A stretch of 64,000 nt of DNA. Source: Metasolibacillus sp. (GTDB lineage Bacteria > Bacillota > Bacilli > Bacillales_A > Planococcaceae). A model generated the notes under the pieces. It was not told the DNA's origin, did not search any database, and was given only the letters and a program-made list of their open reading frames with translations. Location: NCBI RefSeq assembly GCF_025291715.1, contig NZ_JAMBIZ010000001.1, positions 186,001 through 250,000 of the forward strand, written 5' to 3'. The position numbers and the translations under genes are program-made. This document shows positions 38,975 to 48,112 of this stretch, piece by piece. The stretch's first letter is position 1, and each line of letters opens with the position of its first letter.

Positions 38975-40183
38975 ATGGAGATTGTAAATGTAGCTCAATT
39001 TTCAGATGCCTACTCAAAATTGTACAAAGAGTGGCAAGAAAACCCTGCTGAATTCGATCCAACAAGCCGAGTATCTTTACATCGTAGTAACACAACAAAT
39101 TTGATTCGGCTAGGAACCTTTACAGGAAAGGAGGAGGACCTCGAATTTCATGAAAAATCAGATGTAGCGATTCGAATCATTGATTTTAATGATTTGCTAG
39201 AGCACGCTCATACGTCAGGTGTTCATTTGGCTATACATGATTCTTTCCGACAGGATGTTAGCCATAAAGCAGCAGTATTAGAAACATGTGCTGACCAATT
39301 GGTAGCTCATGGCATTGATGAAAATGATGCAAAGCAAATTATCCATGAAAACTCAAAGCACAAAGGAAAGTTTACTCAGAAAAATGTAGAAGAGATTCTG
39401 GAGTTTACTGAAAAAGTGCTTCAAGAGAAAAAGGATCATGCTGTAGAAGTAGAAAATGAAACACCATTAAATGAACAACCTCCAGCAGCTGAAGCAATTT
39501 CTGAAAAAGAGCAGCAATTAAAAGAAGAATTGCAAAGGCACGGTGAAGAATTAACGCAAATTATCGAAACATATGTTGTTGGCAATCAGCAGGGGCAAGC
39601 GTATTTAACAAAAGATGATGCAGAACAAATGCTGGATGCACATTTTACACGCATTACGGATTATATTCAGGATCATTTCGGGCAACCAAAAAAGCAATCA
39701 TTTGCAGAGCGTTTTGACGCATTTAAAAGCGATTTAAAAGGGTTTGCTAATGGATTTAAAGAAAACCTTGTGAATCGTTCTACAAAGGCGAAAGAGGCTG
39801 TAAACGATCGCGTAGAGGTTGTTAAAATGGCTGCTAAATCTAAAATTAAAGCAGGTATTTCTACTATTAATGAAAAGGTTAAAAATTTAACTAACTCTGT
39901 GGATCGGATGCTAGAGCCTAAAGTGGCAGAAAGTCTTGCTGTGGAAATGGAACAAGTAGTAACCCATACACATGAGCCAGAGCAATCAAGCGGTGAACCA
40001 AATGAGCCAACGCAAGCAGCTACGCCACTAAATAATGAAAGTAAATCCGTATCAAAAGAAGAGGCCTTGCAGCATGTGCAGCAAGAAGTAAAACGTCATG
40101 ATGAAGCTTTACAGCAAATTATGACACCAACAACGAAAAAAGCAGGCAAAAGCAAAAAAAGTGCTAAAGCACTTGAGCGCTAA
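38975..40183 (+). CDS. Uncharacterised first gene of the transfer operon (402 aa)
   Basis: ATG 38975 with AAGGAGAG upstream. The first 120 residues form a mixed domain (SKLYKEWQENPAEFDPTS, VAIRIIDFNDLLEHAHTSGVHLAIHDS). The rest is very polar: Glu/Gln-rich helices, a basic stretch with KSDLKGFANGFKENLVNRS and repeated Lys/Val/Ala-rich helices, ending in KKAGKSKKSAKALER. Neither membrane segments nor enzyme motifs are seen. The long basic, helical tail could bind DNA or a membrane surface. I do not recognise the family. Confidence 0.6.
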   Translation: MEIVNVAQFSDAYSKLYKEWQENPAEFDPTSRVSLHRSNTTNLIRLGTFTGKEEDLEFHEKSDVAIRIIDFNDLLEHAHTSGVHLAIHDSFRQDVSHKAAVLETCADQLVAHGIDENDAKQIIHENSKHKGKFTQKNVEEILEFTEKVLQEKKDHAVEVENETPLNEQPPAAEAISEKEQQLKEELQRHGEELTQIIETYVVGNQQGQAYLTKDDAEQMLDAHFTRITDYIQDHFGQPKKQSFAERFDAFKSDLKGFANGFKENLVNRSTKAKEAVNDRVEVVKMAAKSKIKAGISTINEKVKNLTNSVDRMLEPKVAESLAVEMEQVVTHTHEPEQSSGEPNEPTQAATPLNNESKSVSKEEALQHVQQEVKRHDEALQQIMTPTTKKAGKSKKSAKALER

Positions 40184-40214
40184 TATTGCATGGTTTTTAA
40201 AGAGTAATTTAATC

Positions 40215-40245
40215 GAAGGGACTCTCTGTTTGAAGAGTTCCTTTT
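40215..40245 (+). terminator. Terminator-like hairpin after the 38975 gene
   Basis: GAAGGGACTCT pairs with AGAGTTCCTTTT. It is one of a set of related hairpins in this operon. Confidence 0.65.
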
Positions 40246-40275
40246 GTTCAATGTATTTGAAAGGAGGTGTGAATA

Positions 40276-40800
40276 GTGGAGAATCATGTACGTGTGGATG
40301 GTAAATGGCTCAATTTCGATGATCTAGTTGAATCGATGAATGCTGAATTATGCGCAGAAATTTATTCTATTGAAGCATTCGATAATGACCAAGAGTTTGT
40401 TGAATTTTATACGCAACTAGCCTTTAAAGAGGACCCATCATTTATAGAAGCTTTAAGGTATCGATTTAAAGTAGATGTTAAAGAGGTGGACCCGTATGAG
40501 GCAATATTGGTCATTCAAGAAAATTTTGGTCTATCATCAAACAAGGTTGAATGGGAGCATGAGAGTTTCCTTAATTTGTTAGCAGAAAATGCCCCTGAAG
40601 ACTATCAAAAATATTTGTTTTACAAGCATTTATATCAACGACAAAATCTTGAATTGGAATATGAAGCAGGAGAAGAGTACGGTATCCCATCTGCGAAAGT
40701 TGGCGATGTTTTGGTTGTTGAAGAAAAAATTGACTTCCAAAATGAGCAGCAACAAAATCCAGTGAAAAAGAAAAATAATGATCATGAATATGATCGCTAA
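40276..40800 (+). CDS. Uncharacterised acidic transfer-operon protein (174 aa)
   Basis: GTG 40276 with AAAGGAGGTG upstream. The protein is acidic, with no membrane segment: ELCAEIYSIEAFDNDQEFVEFYTQ, FKVDVKEVDPYEAILVIQENFGL, EHESFLNLLAENAPEDYQKYLFYKHL. It ends in a polar tail. Not recognised. A hairpin follows at once. Confidence 0.55.
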   Translation: MENHVRVDGKWLNFDDLVESMNAELCAEIYSIEAFDNDQEFVEFYTQLAFKEDPSFIEALRYRFKVDVKEVDPYEAILVIQENFGLSSNKVEWEHESFLNLLAENAPEDYQKYLFYKHLYQRQNLELEYEAGEEYGIPSAKVGDVLVVEEKIDFQNEQQQNPVKKKNNDHEYDR

Positions 40801-40830
40801 GGACTCGCCAAATATGGAGAGTTCTTTTTT
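40801..40830 (+). terminator. Terminator-like hairpin after the 40276 gene
   Basis: GGACTCGCC/GGAGAGTTC stem with AAATAT loop and seven T residues, directly after the stop codon. Confidence 0.75.
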
Positions 40831-40856
40831 TATTCATTAAAAGGAGATGAAGAGTT

Positions 40857-41021
40857 TTGAGTATTTTTAAATCAGATTTGTTTTTAACAATTATTGCTTT
40901 GGCTATATTTGGTCTTGTCATTGCATTTGTCAATGGCGTGTTTGATCCGTTATTAGGTGATGTTGGAGAAGGAATGCGATCATTCGTGAGAAGTAAATTT
41001 GCTGAAATTACAGGCATTTAG
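40857..41021 (+). CDS. Small single-span membrane protein (54 aa)
   Basis: TTG 40857 with AAAGGAGATGA upstream. One membrane helix (LFLTIIALAIFGLVIAFVNG) and a short polar tail (LLGDVGEGMRSFVRSKFAEI). It lies among transfer genes before a VirB2-like gene and could be an accessory to the pilin-like protein; that is a guess. Confidence 0.55.
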   Translation: MSIFKSDLFLTIIALAIFGLVIAFVNGVFDPLLGDVGEGMRSFVRSKFAEITGI

Positions 41022-41062
41022 ATAATTGATGAATTTAGAAGAATGCAAGTGGAGGAATTATT

Positions 41063-41266
41063 ATGAGTTCTACTGGATCAAAAGGACGTTCAAAAGTGGC
41101 ACAAAAGCCTAATGGCTTTACTGAAATGGAATCTCTAGTTAAGGAGATTTTTGAAGGGCAGGACATGTCCTATCATGAATGGCTGCATGAGCAACACCAA
41201 GCATTCATTTTAGAATTTAGCTTAAAAAATAAGGGCAGTATTGCCTCGTTAGCAAAAAAGGAGTGA
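41063..41266 (+). CDS. Small transfer-operon protein (67 aa)
   Basis: ATG 41063 with GGAGGA upstream. The basic N-terminus (SSTGSKGRSKVAQKPNG) is followed by an amphipathic helical domain (EMESLVKEIFEGQDMSYHEWLHEQHQAFILEF). Not recognised. It overlaps nothing and is 7 bases before the VirB2-like gene. Confidence 0.5.
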   Translation: MSSTGSKGRSKVAQKPNGFTEMESLVKEIFEGQDMSYHEWLHEQHQAFILEFSLKNKGSIASLAKKE

Positions 41267-41273
41267 TACTAAG

Positions 41274-41519
41274 ATGCAAGAAACAGCAACATTAATTAAT
41301 AGTATTGCAAAAGATGTACAGTCGCTTGCACCAGCTGTTGCAGGTATTGCATTAGTTATTATTGGGCTTGTTTGGATGTTTGCGAAGGACCCAAACAAAA
41401 AAGAAGGTGCACAACAATGGCTAACAAATGTTGGAATTGGCTTTATGATTGTCTATTTAGCTGCAACTTTAGTTGCATGGGGAACTGCGAAAGTAGCAGG
41501 GCTAGGAGGCTTTAGCTAG
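41274..41519 (+). CDS. VirB2/TrbC-like pilin subunit candidate
   Basis: ATG 41274, 81 residues. Two hydrophobic helices (LAPAVAGIALVIIGLVWMFAK and GIGFMIVYLAATLVAWGTAKV) are joined by a short basic/acidic turn (DPNKKEGAQQWL), the layout of VirB2/TrbC-type conjugative pilins and of small T4SS core components in Gram-positive elements. There is no long cleavable signal peptide. Its place in the operon supports a transfer role. A holin-like protein would look similar, but lysis genes are absent. Confidence 0.68.
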   Translation: MQETATLINSIAKDVQSLAPAVAGIALVIIGLVWMFAKDPNKKEGAQQWLTNVGIGFMIVYLAATLVAWGTAKVAGLGGFS

Positions 41520-41536
41520 AAGGGAGTGGCTATAAA

Positions 41537-42526
41537 TTGAGAAAATTATTCATTCGTTTTAATGATGAAGGGGATCATTTTCGAGAAATTGACGAGGATC
41601 GCAATTACTTTTTAGTTGAGGCAGAAGAATTAGTTGAAAAGCTAAGACAACGATTAACGAAAGAAAAAAGAGTTGCTTCTAAGCCATTTGAGTTTTGGAT
41701 GGATGGAAAATGTCTGGTGATAAGTCATGTAGATTTTAACCAAACAACAAGCCTGCAAAAGCAACTTGAACAAACGATGTTAAGTTTCGGAAGTTGGGAT
41801 GAAGAACTGCGCCATCAGTATATTAATAAATTGATAGAATTAGCTGAGGAGGAGAGGCAGCTCTTTGTAAATAAAGAATTTGCTCTATTCGCTATTCGAA
41901 ATGATCAAATATTTGGTGTACCATCATTTACACCATTTCCGATACTTTTAGATATCAATCAACTTTATTTGTTATATCAAAGCCTGCAACCACTTGTGAA
42001 AACAGGTTTTTACACAGAATTGGAACGAATGATTACTGCAATAAAGTCTACGGTCTACAAAACAATTGACAAAGTTGGTAAATCAGACGAAGTACAACAA
42101 CAAATTGGTTTAGCACAACGACAAAAAGCGTTACAACAAGCTTTTGCTGCTTGGCTATCTGTGAATAACCATTCATTTGTACAGTATACATGTGCTAGTT
42201 TTCAGTCAGTGGGGAAAGAGCGTATTGATGCCCTTTGTCCGAATTTTAAATTGTATCAAAATATACAACAAATACTTTTCACTGCATATGTAAATCAATA
42301 TAGTTTTGCTCAGGGCTACGAGCAAAATCTATTATTGTTCGAAGCATTATATGAGAAATATAATGCGATTTTGGAGCAAGGATTTGCCCTTATAGATGAT
42401 TCAATGGTTGAATCACTCGTCCTCACACCTGTGCTGCAACAATTCCGTAGAAGTATTGAAGAAGCATTACAAAAAGCTGAGGAAACTGAAAATGAGCAAG
42501 AATCGGTTAACCTATCAGTCGATTAA
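41537..42526 (+). CDS. Uncharacterised transfer-operon protein (329 aa)
   Basis: TTG 41537 with AGAAGGGAG upstream. The protein is predicted soluble and helical ([69 protein letters not shown]). No motif is recognised. Its last 35 bases overlap the next gene, which suggests translational coupling and joint function with the Toprim protein. Confidence 0.6.
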   Translation: MRKLFIRFNDEGDHFREIDEDRNYFLVEAEELVEKLRQRLTKEKRVASKPFEFWMDGKCLVISHVDFNQTTSLQKQLEQTMLSFGSWDEELRHQYINKLIELAEEERQLFVNKEFALFAIRNDQIFGVPSFTPFPILLDINQLYLLYQSLQPLVKTGFYTELERMITAIKSTVYKTIDKVGKSDEVQQQIGLAQRQKALQQAFAAWLSVNNHSFVQYTCASFQSVGKERIDALCPNFKLYQNIQQILFTAYVNQYSFAQGYEQNLLLFEALYEKYNAILEQGFALIDDSMVESLVLTPVLQQFRRSIEEALQKAEETENEQESVNLSVD

Positions 42527-43883
42527 TGATATGCTTGCTGATTTAAATGCACAGGATCGAGGGCGTTATTACATTTGTAGTTGTCCAGAGTGTCAGGAAC
42601 AAGAAGCGTTTATATATAAGAACAATTTAAATTTTATACAGTGTAACCGTGAAAATACTTGCGGGGAACGCTTTCTGTTACAAATTGCAGAAAAAAATGA
42701 GGACTATACGTATCAAGAAAAAATAGAGCAAGAAAAAGGACTAACCGTTAAACAAGCAAAGCAATTAGATCAATTTACAGAATTGATGCAACATTTTTTA
42801 CACCATATTCAAAGTGAAGCTTTGGACAATGGTTATCGTGGGTTATCACGAGAAACGACAACACCATTCATTGCAGATTTTCGCGATGCGGGTGTTTCAT
42901 TTATGTTCGAGTATGCTGGTGAATTACTCCCAAAAGATTATTCGACAAATTACTGGATGTGTCAAAGAAATTTAGTATCACCGATTTTTGGAGAAGATGG
43001 GCGTGTAGATCGGATTTTACTTCGTTCTACAATAAATCCAGATATTCAACCAAAGGAGCTGCAATTAATTGTGAATCCCTCCAATAAAGCGAGGGATTTT
43101 TTTGTGGATATTCCTGAACAGACACAAACAATTGTGATTAGTGAGGCTTTATTGGATGGTTTGTCATTTCGTGAAATAGATAAGGAAATAGGCGTTATGG
43201 CATTGACAGGTTCTCGTAAATGGCGAAATCTTTGTTCATACTTAAAAGAGCAGGCTTCACAGTATCAGGATAAAAAATTCCTTATTGCTATGGACGATGA
43301 TGTGGCTGGATATAAAGCAGCATTGGAGGTTGCCAATTGTTTAGAGGAAATGGAAGCAGACTACCAACTGTTTAGTTACCCTGAAGCCCAAAAAGATGCC
43401 AACGCCTTTCTAGTCGAGAATCCGAAGCGATTTGAACGCGATGTTCAATTGTTTCAACAACGCTTTTTATCAGAAGACAGAAGTTATATTGATGTCAAAA
43501 GAGAGATGAAACAAGTAGTGATTTGTCATTCTAATGTAGATGCACTTGCCTTTCGTAGTGTAGATGCAAATTTAGGCGTTATGGCTATACAGCATCAAGG
43601 CAAGGACAAAGAAATCGAAGAGCGATTGAATCGCTGGATGCAAAGTCGAGATATGTTGGATAAGACATTTTTAGTAGCACTTCCAAATACACCAGAAGGA
43701 CAGACAGAGACGAATAAAGTAATAGATTTACTACAAAAAAATGGACTGAAATACCAAGCATTTGATTATACGAATGTACCTTATGTAACACCGTCTGAAT
43801 TTGTTTTATCTGACCGTAAAACTTTTGAACGTCATAGGTCTTTCCAGTCTTCAATAACCCAACAGAAGCCATATGAACGGTAA
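42492..43883 (+). CDS. Toprim-domain primase-like protein
   Basis: ATG 42492 with GAGGAA upstream; 463 residues. An N-terminal zinc-finger-like region ([31 protein letters not shown]) resembles the CHC2/zinc domain of primases. The Toprim domain holds [14 protein letters not shown] and [16 protein letters not shown], which give the catalytic Glu and the Asp cluster. A second, partly similar half ([27 protein letters not shown]) looks like a degenerate Toprim repeat without the acidic cluster. Such proteins prime the complementary strand after transfer. The usual AEP or DnaG catalytic core is not evident, so priming activity is inferred. Confidence 0.72.
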   Translation: MSKNRLTYQSINDMLADLNAQDRGRYYICSCPECQEQEAFIYKNNLNFIQCNRENTCGERFLLQIAEKNEDYTYQEKIEQEKGLTVKQAKQLDQFTELMQHFLHHIQSEALDNGYRGLSRETTTPFIADFRDAGVSFMFEYAGELLPKDYSTNYWMCQRNLVSPIFGEDGRVDRILLRSTINPDIQPKELQLIVNPSNKARDFFVDIPEQTQTIVISEALLDGLSFREIDKEIGVMALTGSRKWRNLCSYLKEQASQYQDKKFLIAMDDDVAGYKAALEVANCLEEMEADYQLFSYPEAQKDANAFLVENPKRFERDVQLFQQRFLSEDRSYIDVKREMKQVVICHSNVDALAFRSVDANLGVMAIQHQGKDKEIEERLNRWMQSRDMLDKTFLVALPNTPEGQTETNKVIDLLQKNGLKYQAFDYTNVPYVTPSEFVLSDRKTFERHRSFQSSITQQKPYER

Positions 43884-43898
43884 GAAAGAGGTGAGAAT

Positions 43899-44324
43899 TT
43901 GCCAGCGTTTTTAAAGGTTTCTATTTTAATTGCAATCGTCTTTGTTTTTGTTACAGCTGTTATCTATTTTGGCTCAACACAACGTCTAACAGTTCGTACA
44001 ATCACTGAAACGGATAATATTATTGAAAATGTGAATGTGGGTGTGCTTCGAGCTGAAACCACCCAAGATGGTACGTTGCAAGAAGAAGCATATATTGTGC
44101 AAGAAGAATTAAGACAAAATTTAATCATGGAAATTGCTTCCGTACAAAAAAACATGCCTTACGATGTAAAAGTAGACTATGTATTTACAGATGCAGCTGG
44201 ACAAGCAACCAAAGAGCAAACTGCAATTCGTGGAATTTATTATCGGATGCAATATGTTGATAAGAACGGTAATATAAAAGGTTCTGCTGAAAAGCATTTG
44301 ATGCTAAACGAATTATCAAACTAA
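43899..44324 (+). CDS. Membrane-anchored extracytoplasmic protein of the transfer operon (141 aa)
   Basis: TTG 43899 with GAAAGAGGTG upstream. One N-terminal helix (FLKVSILIAIVFVFVTAVIYFG) anchors a 110-residue outer domain with strand pattern (LTVRTITETDNIIENVNVGV, DVKVDYVFTDAAGQATKEQ, IYYRMQYVDKNGN). No type IV prepilin Gly-Phe/Glu5 site is seen. It may be a minor pseudopilin-like or VirB8-like piece of the channel. Together with the 44378 gene it forms a pair of similar layout. Confidence 0.58.
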   Translation: MPAFLKVSILIAIVFVFVTAVIYFGSTQRLTVRTITETDNIIENVNVGVLRAETTQDGTLQEEAYIVQEELRQNLIMEIASVQKNMPYDVKVDYVFTDAAGQATKEQTAIRGIYYRMQYVDKNGNIKGSAEKHLMLNELSN

Positions 44325-44326
44325 CT

Positions 44327-44356
44327 GCACTCACCAAATTTGGTGAGTGCTTTTTT
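44327..44356 (+). terminator. Terminator after the 43899 gene
   Basis: GCACTCACC pairs perfectly with GGTGAGTGC around AAATTT, followed by six T residues. Confidence 0.85.
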
Positions 44357-44377
44357 ATGTAGGAGGTGAAAAGCTGC

Positions 44378-44719
44378 GTGTCTAACATGAAGAGTTTTAT
44401 TTTCGCGTTATTGATTATTGTTCTATTTGTCTTTCCACATTTTTTGACATTTACAATTGATACGTTTCAACAACAATTTTTTATGAAAGTAACAACAGAA
44501 ATTCCTGAGCTTGTGAAAGCAGAGGGGGGGATATCCCCACTCGTTAAGGAACTGACAAATAAATTGGAAAGGACAGGCATTCAAATAACCTATTCACAAT
44601 CAGATATTGTGCGTTTTGGCGATGAAATTGTCATTCGCTATCAATATGAATATCCCAATGTAAAAGGCATGATCCAGCTAGAAACACAAAATGTAGTCAC
44701 CATTATGAAACGAGAATAA
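44378..44719 (+). CDS. Membrane-anchored extracytoplasmic protein, second of a pair (113 aa)
   Basis: GTG 44378 is taken, with AGGAGG 11 bases upstream; ATG 44387 is also possible. One N-terminal helix (FIFALLIIVLFVFPHFLTFTI) is followed by an outer domain with ITYSQSDIVRFGDEIVIRYQYEYPNVKGMIQL. The layout mirrors the gene before. Function unknown; the position next to VirD4 suggests part of the transfer apparatus. Confidence 0.58.
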   Translation: MSNMKSFIFALLIIVLFVFPHFLTFTIDTFQQQFFMKVTTEIPELVKAEGGISPLVKELTNKLERTGIQITYSQSDIVRFGDEIVIRYQYEYPNVKGMIQLETQNVVTIMKRE

Positions 44720-44736
44720 AGGAAAGGAGCGAGAAG

Positions 44737-46947
44737 ATGGGATATCAGCTATTAGGGAAGCTGGCAAAACCAAAAATGTTGCTTGTTTTTTCGGTTTTGT
44801 ATAGTGCTGTTATGTTTTTGTTAGCGAATATTGTACTTGCTTTTATACAAGCCCTTGTAGTTGCATTTCAACAATTTCAAGTAGATCAAAGCTTAACACT
44901 TCAAATGAGATGGCAAAGTATGTGGGACTTTCAAAAAGACATACTCCCTTTTTATTTAGCTTTTGCCTTTCTTAGTTTAATAGGACTCATCAAGTTTATT
45001 TACAAAATACGGATGAGTTATACAGATTTAAATGAAGGCCAGCATGGTACAAGCGAATTTGAACAGATGAAGCAGTTGAAAAAGCAATATAAAATCATCC
45101 CAGCAGCGCATGAGGAGTATGATGGAGACGGTGGTATCATCATTTCTGCTTTGCAAGAAAAAGGTCGTCCGTACCGATTGTTAATTGATAATGGACCAGT
45201 CCATACAATCGTAATTGGTATCACACGTTCAGGTAAAGGGGAAACTTTTGTTTTTCCCATGATTGACGTACAGAGTCGATCTAAGAATAAGCCCTCGCTT
45301 GTTGTTAATGATCCGAAAGGTGAGTTAGCAGCTGCAAGTTATGATACATTGATTGCTCGTGGCTATGATGTATATGTCTTTAATTTACTACAACAGTACA
45401 TGGGAATGGGCTTTAATCCACTAACAATTGTTGTGGACGCTTGGAAAAAAGGGGATAGCAGTTTGGCGCAACAATACGCCAACAGTGTAGCGTTTATGCT
45501 ATACAATGATCCCAATGCAAAGGACCCATTTTGGAATAACTCTGCAAAATCATTAGTGACAGCCATTATATTAGCATTGGTGGAAGATTCTTTGTTAGTT
45601 GGTCGAGAGGAAACCGTTAACCTTTATTCTGTAGCTAATTTCTTAGCAACGTTAGGAAGTGACACAGATGAAGAAACAGAAGAGAATGCACTTGATTTAT
45701 TCTTCAGAGAACGTGATGAAAATAATCCAGCACGTATGATGTATGCCACAAGTAACTTTGCAGCTGGTAATACAAGGGCAAGTATTTTCTCAACCGCAAT
45801 GGACAAGCTTCAAATCTTTACATTAGAACCAAATGCAAAAATGACGAGTTATAACAGCTTAGATTTGACGGAAATTGGTTTTGGTGATAAGCCAATTGCT
45901 GTGTTCATGGTTACACCTGACTTTGATGAATCTAACCATGTATTATCAAGTATTTTTATCAGCCAAATGTACCGCGTGAATGCAGAAAAAGCTACGTTAA
46001 GCCCTAGTGGTAAAATGAAGCGTCAAGTACATGCTTTACTTGATGAGGTAGGGAACATGCCAGCAATTGATGGATTATCTAGCATGGTAACTGTTGGTGC
46101 AGGGAGAGGTTTCCGTTTCCATTTAATTATCCAAGCTTATTCTCAATTAAAGGGGAAATATGGAGAAAACGATGCAGATACTATCATTGGTAACTGTTCT
46201 AATCAAATTTATATTTTGACAAAAGATGAGGGAACTGCAAAACAATTTTCGAGTATGGTTGGTACTAAAACCATCACAGATATAAGTCGTAGTGGGAATC
46301 TCTTATCTATGGATAAAACTCATAGTGAATCTACAAAAGAACGTGAATTGTTAAAGCATGACGAACTCATGCAATTACTAGAGGGCGAATCAGTCGTTGT
46401 TCGTTCAAATAAGCGTCAAGATAATAAATTTAAGAAGATTAAACCTAAGCCTATTTTTAACACAGGCAAAACAGCAGCCAAGTTTCGTCATGAATATTTA
46501 GCAGATGATTTTGATAATAGTAAATCCATTTTAAATTTACCAATACTCTCACCAATGTATCATCGCTTAAAAATGTCAGATATCGTATTTACTTCTAAAA
46601 CGGATCGTGATTTATACATTCGTATGAAGTATGTCATGGGGAATAAAGTTTTCGAGGAATTGACAACCATTTTGCATACTTTTGTTCCAAAAGACTATAT
46701 GGATGAAATGGAGCAATGGTCATTTTTACACTTGTTAAGCTTTTTAGCGTATACACCTGAATTGGAGATGCCTAAACCTGTAGAGGCGCAAATATTTAAG
46801 CGATTAGAAAAATATTTGTCACAAAAGACGCTTGAAATGTGGAGGAACACTTTACATGATCAGCAAGAAAAATGGGATTTGGAAAATGAAGACGAGGAAG
46901 AATCACTCTTCCAAATACAAAAACAAATTAGAGAAGGGGAAATATAA
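44737..46947 (+). CDS. VirD4-type conjugative coupling protein
   Basis: This membrane ATPase brings the relaxase-DNA complex to the secretion channel. It has 736 residues. Two N-terminal membrane segments (about 10-40 and 65-90) are followed by the motor domain with Walker A GITRSGKGE (about 162-170), NDPKGELAA (typical of VirD4/TraG), and Walker B ALLDEVGNMP (about 432-441). Other signs are GRGFRFHLIIQAYSQLKGKYG and ILTKDEGTAKQFSSMVG. A helical C-terminal region of about 150 residues extends beyond the motor and may bind substrates. AAAGGAGCGAG precedes the ATG; the next gene overlaps by one base. Confidence 0.94.
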   Translation: MGYQLLGKLAKPKMLLVFSVLYSAVMFLLANIVLAFIQALVVAFQQFQVDQSLTLQMRWQSMWDFQKDILPFYLAFAFLSLIGLIKFIYKIRMSYTDLNEGQHGTSEFEQMKQLKKQYKIIPAAHEEYDGDGGIIISALQEKGRPYRLLIDNGPVHTIVIGITRSGKGETFVFPMIDVQSRSKNKPSLVVNDPKGELAAASYDTLIARGYDVYVFNLLQQYMGMGFNPLTIVVDAWKKGDSSLAQQYANSVAFMLYNDPNAKDPFWNNSAKSLVTAIILALVEDSLLVGREETVNLYSVANFLATLGSDTDEETEENALDLFFRERDENNPARMMYATSNFAAGNTRASIFSTAMDKLQIFTLEPNAKMTSYNSLDLTEIGFGDKPIAVFMVTPDFDESNHVLSSIFISQMYRVNAEKATLSPSGKMKRQVHALLDEVGNMPAIDGLSSMVTVGAGRGFRFHLIIQAYSQLKGKYGENDADTIIGNCSNQIYILTKDEGTAKQFSSMVGTKTITDISRSGNLLSMDKTHSESTKERELLKHDELMQLLEGESVVVRSNKRQDNKFKKIKPKPIFNTGKTAAKFRHEYLADDFDNSKSILNLPILSPMYHRLKMSDIVFTSKTDRDLYIRMKYVMGNKVFEELTTILHTFVPKDYMDEMEQWSFLHLLSFLAYTPELEMPKPVEAQIFKRLEKYLSQKTLEMWRNTLHDQQEKWDLENEDEEESLFQIQKQIREGEI

Positions 46948-47657
46948 TGATTCGAGAATTGTTGACAGAGCATTTACGAGATGTTCATCTCGCATTTTTT
47001 CAACTGCCTAAAAAACAGTTCATGATAAAACGGTTTTTGAACAGCAGTCTGTTCTCACTGTTTTTGTGTATAATTATTTCGCTTACGAAAGCAGAAGTGA
47101 TTTGGTATCTAGGTTTACCAATCGCTTTTTTTGTTGGCTGGAAATTACCTTACCTTCGTATATTAATGGAGAAGAACACAGCTGATGTCAAAAATGCCTT
47201 TTTGTTTTTGCCATTTTCGAATAGCTTCATGGTGTTACTACCTAATGTAAATGGAAATGTATATCAAGCATTAAAATTAACTCTTCCTTATACAGCTGCA
47301 CCGTTAGATAAAAAATTAAAGGAATTAATAGAAAAAATTGAAAAAGGGAATAATCGTCAAGATTATTTGGACTTTGCAAAATATATAGGCTCGCCAGAAG
47401 CCTACATGATTATGAATATGATTTATCAATTTAGTGAGCAAGGTATTCAAAAAGAATCAATTCAAACTTTGCAACGATATATCCAAAATATGCAAGAAAA
47501 TAAGGTGGACCAATTAATTGAAACAAAGATGGATACAAGTTTCAAAATCTCCTTTTTGCCAGTATTGCTCTCGCTATTTATAGTGGGAGCTTTTATTGTG
47601 CTGATATTTGCTCACTATTTCAAAACAATCGCAGATGCGCTAGATGTATTAATTTAA
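46947..47657 (+). CDS. TadC/T2SSF-like membrane platform protein
   Basis: 236 residues; its start overlaps the VirD4 stop by one base. Two membrane helices near the N-terminus (about 32-45 and 52-65), a cytoplasmic helical domain of about 130 residues, and a final membrane segment (FLPVLLSLFIVGAFIVLIFA). This is the layout of half of a T2SSF/TadB-TadC platform protein. It is one of two such genes that flank the CpaF-like ATPase, as tadB and tadC follow tadA in Tad loci. Sequence similarity to the known Pfam model cannot be tested here, so the assignment rests on topology and order. Confidence 0.55.
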   Translation: MIRELLTEHLRDVHLAFFQLPKKQFMIKRFLNSSLFSLFLCIIISLTKAEVIWYLGLPIAFFVGWKLPYLRILMEKNTADVKNAFLFLPFSNSFMVLLPNVNGNVYQALKLTLPYTAAPLDKKLKELIEKIEKGNNRQDYLDFAKYIGSPEAYMIMNMIYQFSEQGIQKESIQTLQRYIQNMQENKVDQLIETKMDTSFKISFLPVLLSLFIVGAFIVLIFAHYFKTIADALDVLI

Positions 47658-47673
47658 TGTGAGGTGAGGGTAG

Positions 47674-47937
47674 ATGACAGGACAAACGACAAGACAAACA
47701 TTTGAAATTGTTGAACAAGTGAGCGTTTTACGCATAGCAGAAACAGGGTGGACTAGGGAGTTGGGAATGGTTACTTGGTATAACAAACCAACCTCTATTG
47801 ATGTGCGTTGGTGGTCACCAGATAAGAGCAAAGCAGGTAAAGGTATTTCCATGACATCAGACGAAGCAAAACGTCTTTTTGAAGGTTTAAAAGTGATATT
47901 TGAAAAAGGGGGAAATGTTGATGGACAGGAACTCTAA
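47674..47937 (+). CDS. YdbC/PC4-family nucleic acid binding protein
   Basis: The 87-residue protein follows the YdbC/PC4 (p15) fold pattern: FEIVEQVSVLRIAETGWTRELGMVTWYNKPTSIDVRWWSPDKSKAGKGISMTSDEAKRLFEGL. Bacterial YdbC-type proteins bind single-stranded DNA and RNA as dimers. In a transfer operon it may protect or handle transferred single strands; that role is inference. GAGGTGAGG precedes the ATG. Its end overlaps the start of the VirB4-like fragment. Confidence 0.8.
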   Translation: MTGQTTRQTFEIVEQVSVLRIAETGWTRELGMVTWYNKPTSIDVRWWSPDKSKAGKGISMTSDEAKRLFEGLKVIFEKGGNVDGQEL

Positions 47938-48112
47938 CAATCTAAAAATTGATGAAATGCGTGGCATTTACTTTGGAACAACATTCTCTACAGGGAATGT
48001 TGTTTTTGATTTTTATGAACAGCCCCGTTTCTATAATGCAGTTGTAATAGGGACAATGGGCGCTGGTCAGGGGTTTAACTTTATCAATCGTGAAAAGGAG
48101 TGGAAGAAGTGA
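47921..48112 (+). pseudogene. Fragment homologous to the VirB4 P-loop region
   Basis: The ATG at 47921 has AAAGGGGG upstream; 63 residues. Residues 16-50 (YFGTTFSTGNVVFDFYEQ, RFYNAVVIGTMGAGQG) match the VirB4 protein at 62434-62560 of this window (YLGTTFSGGNVVFDLFHK, RFYNAVVAGLMGAGKS). The Walker lysine and following Ser/Thr are replaced (MGAGQGF), so it cannot act as an ATPase, and the rest of VirB4 is absent. It is a piece of a duplicated gene that still has a start signal and overlaps both neighbours. It might be a decoy peptide or simple debris. Confidence 0.7.

Noticed and set aside
41274-41519. Phage holin
   Set aside because: Two-helix topology fits, but there is no endolysin nearby and the gene is embedded among conjugation genes, so VirB2-like is preferred.
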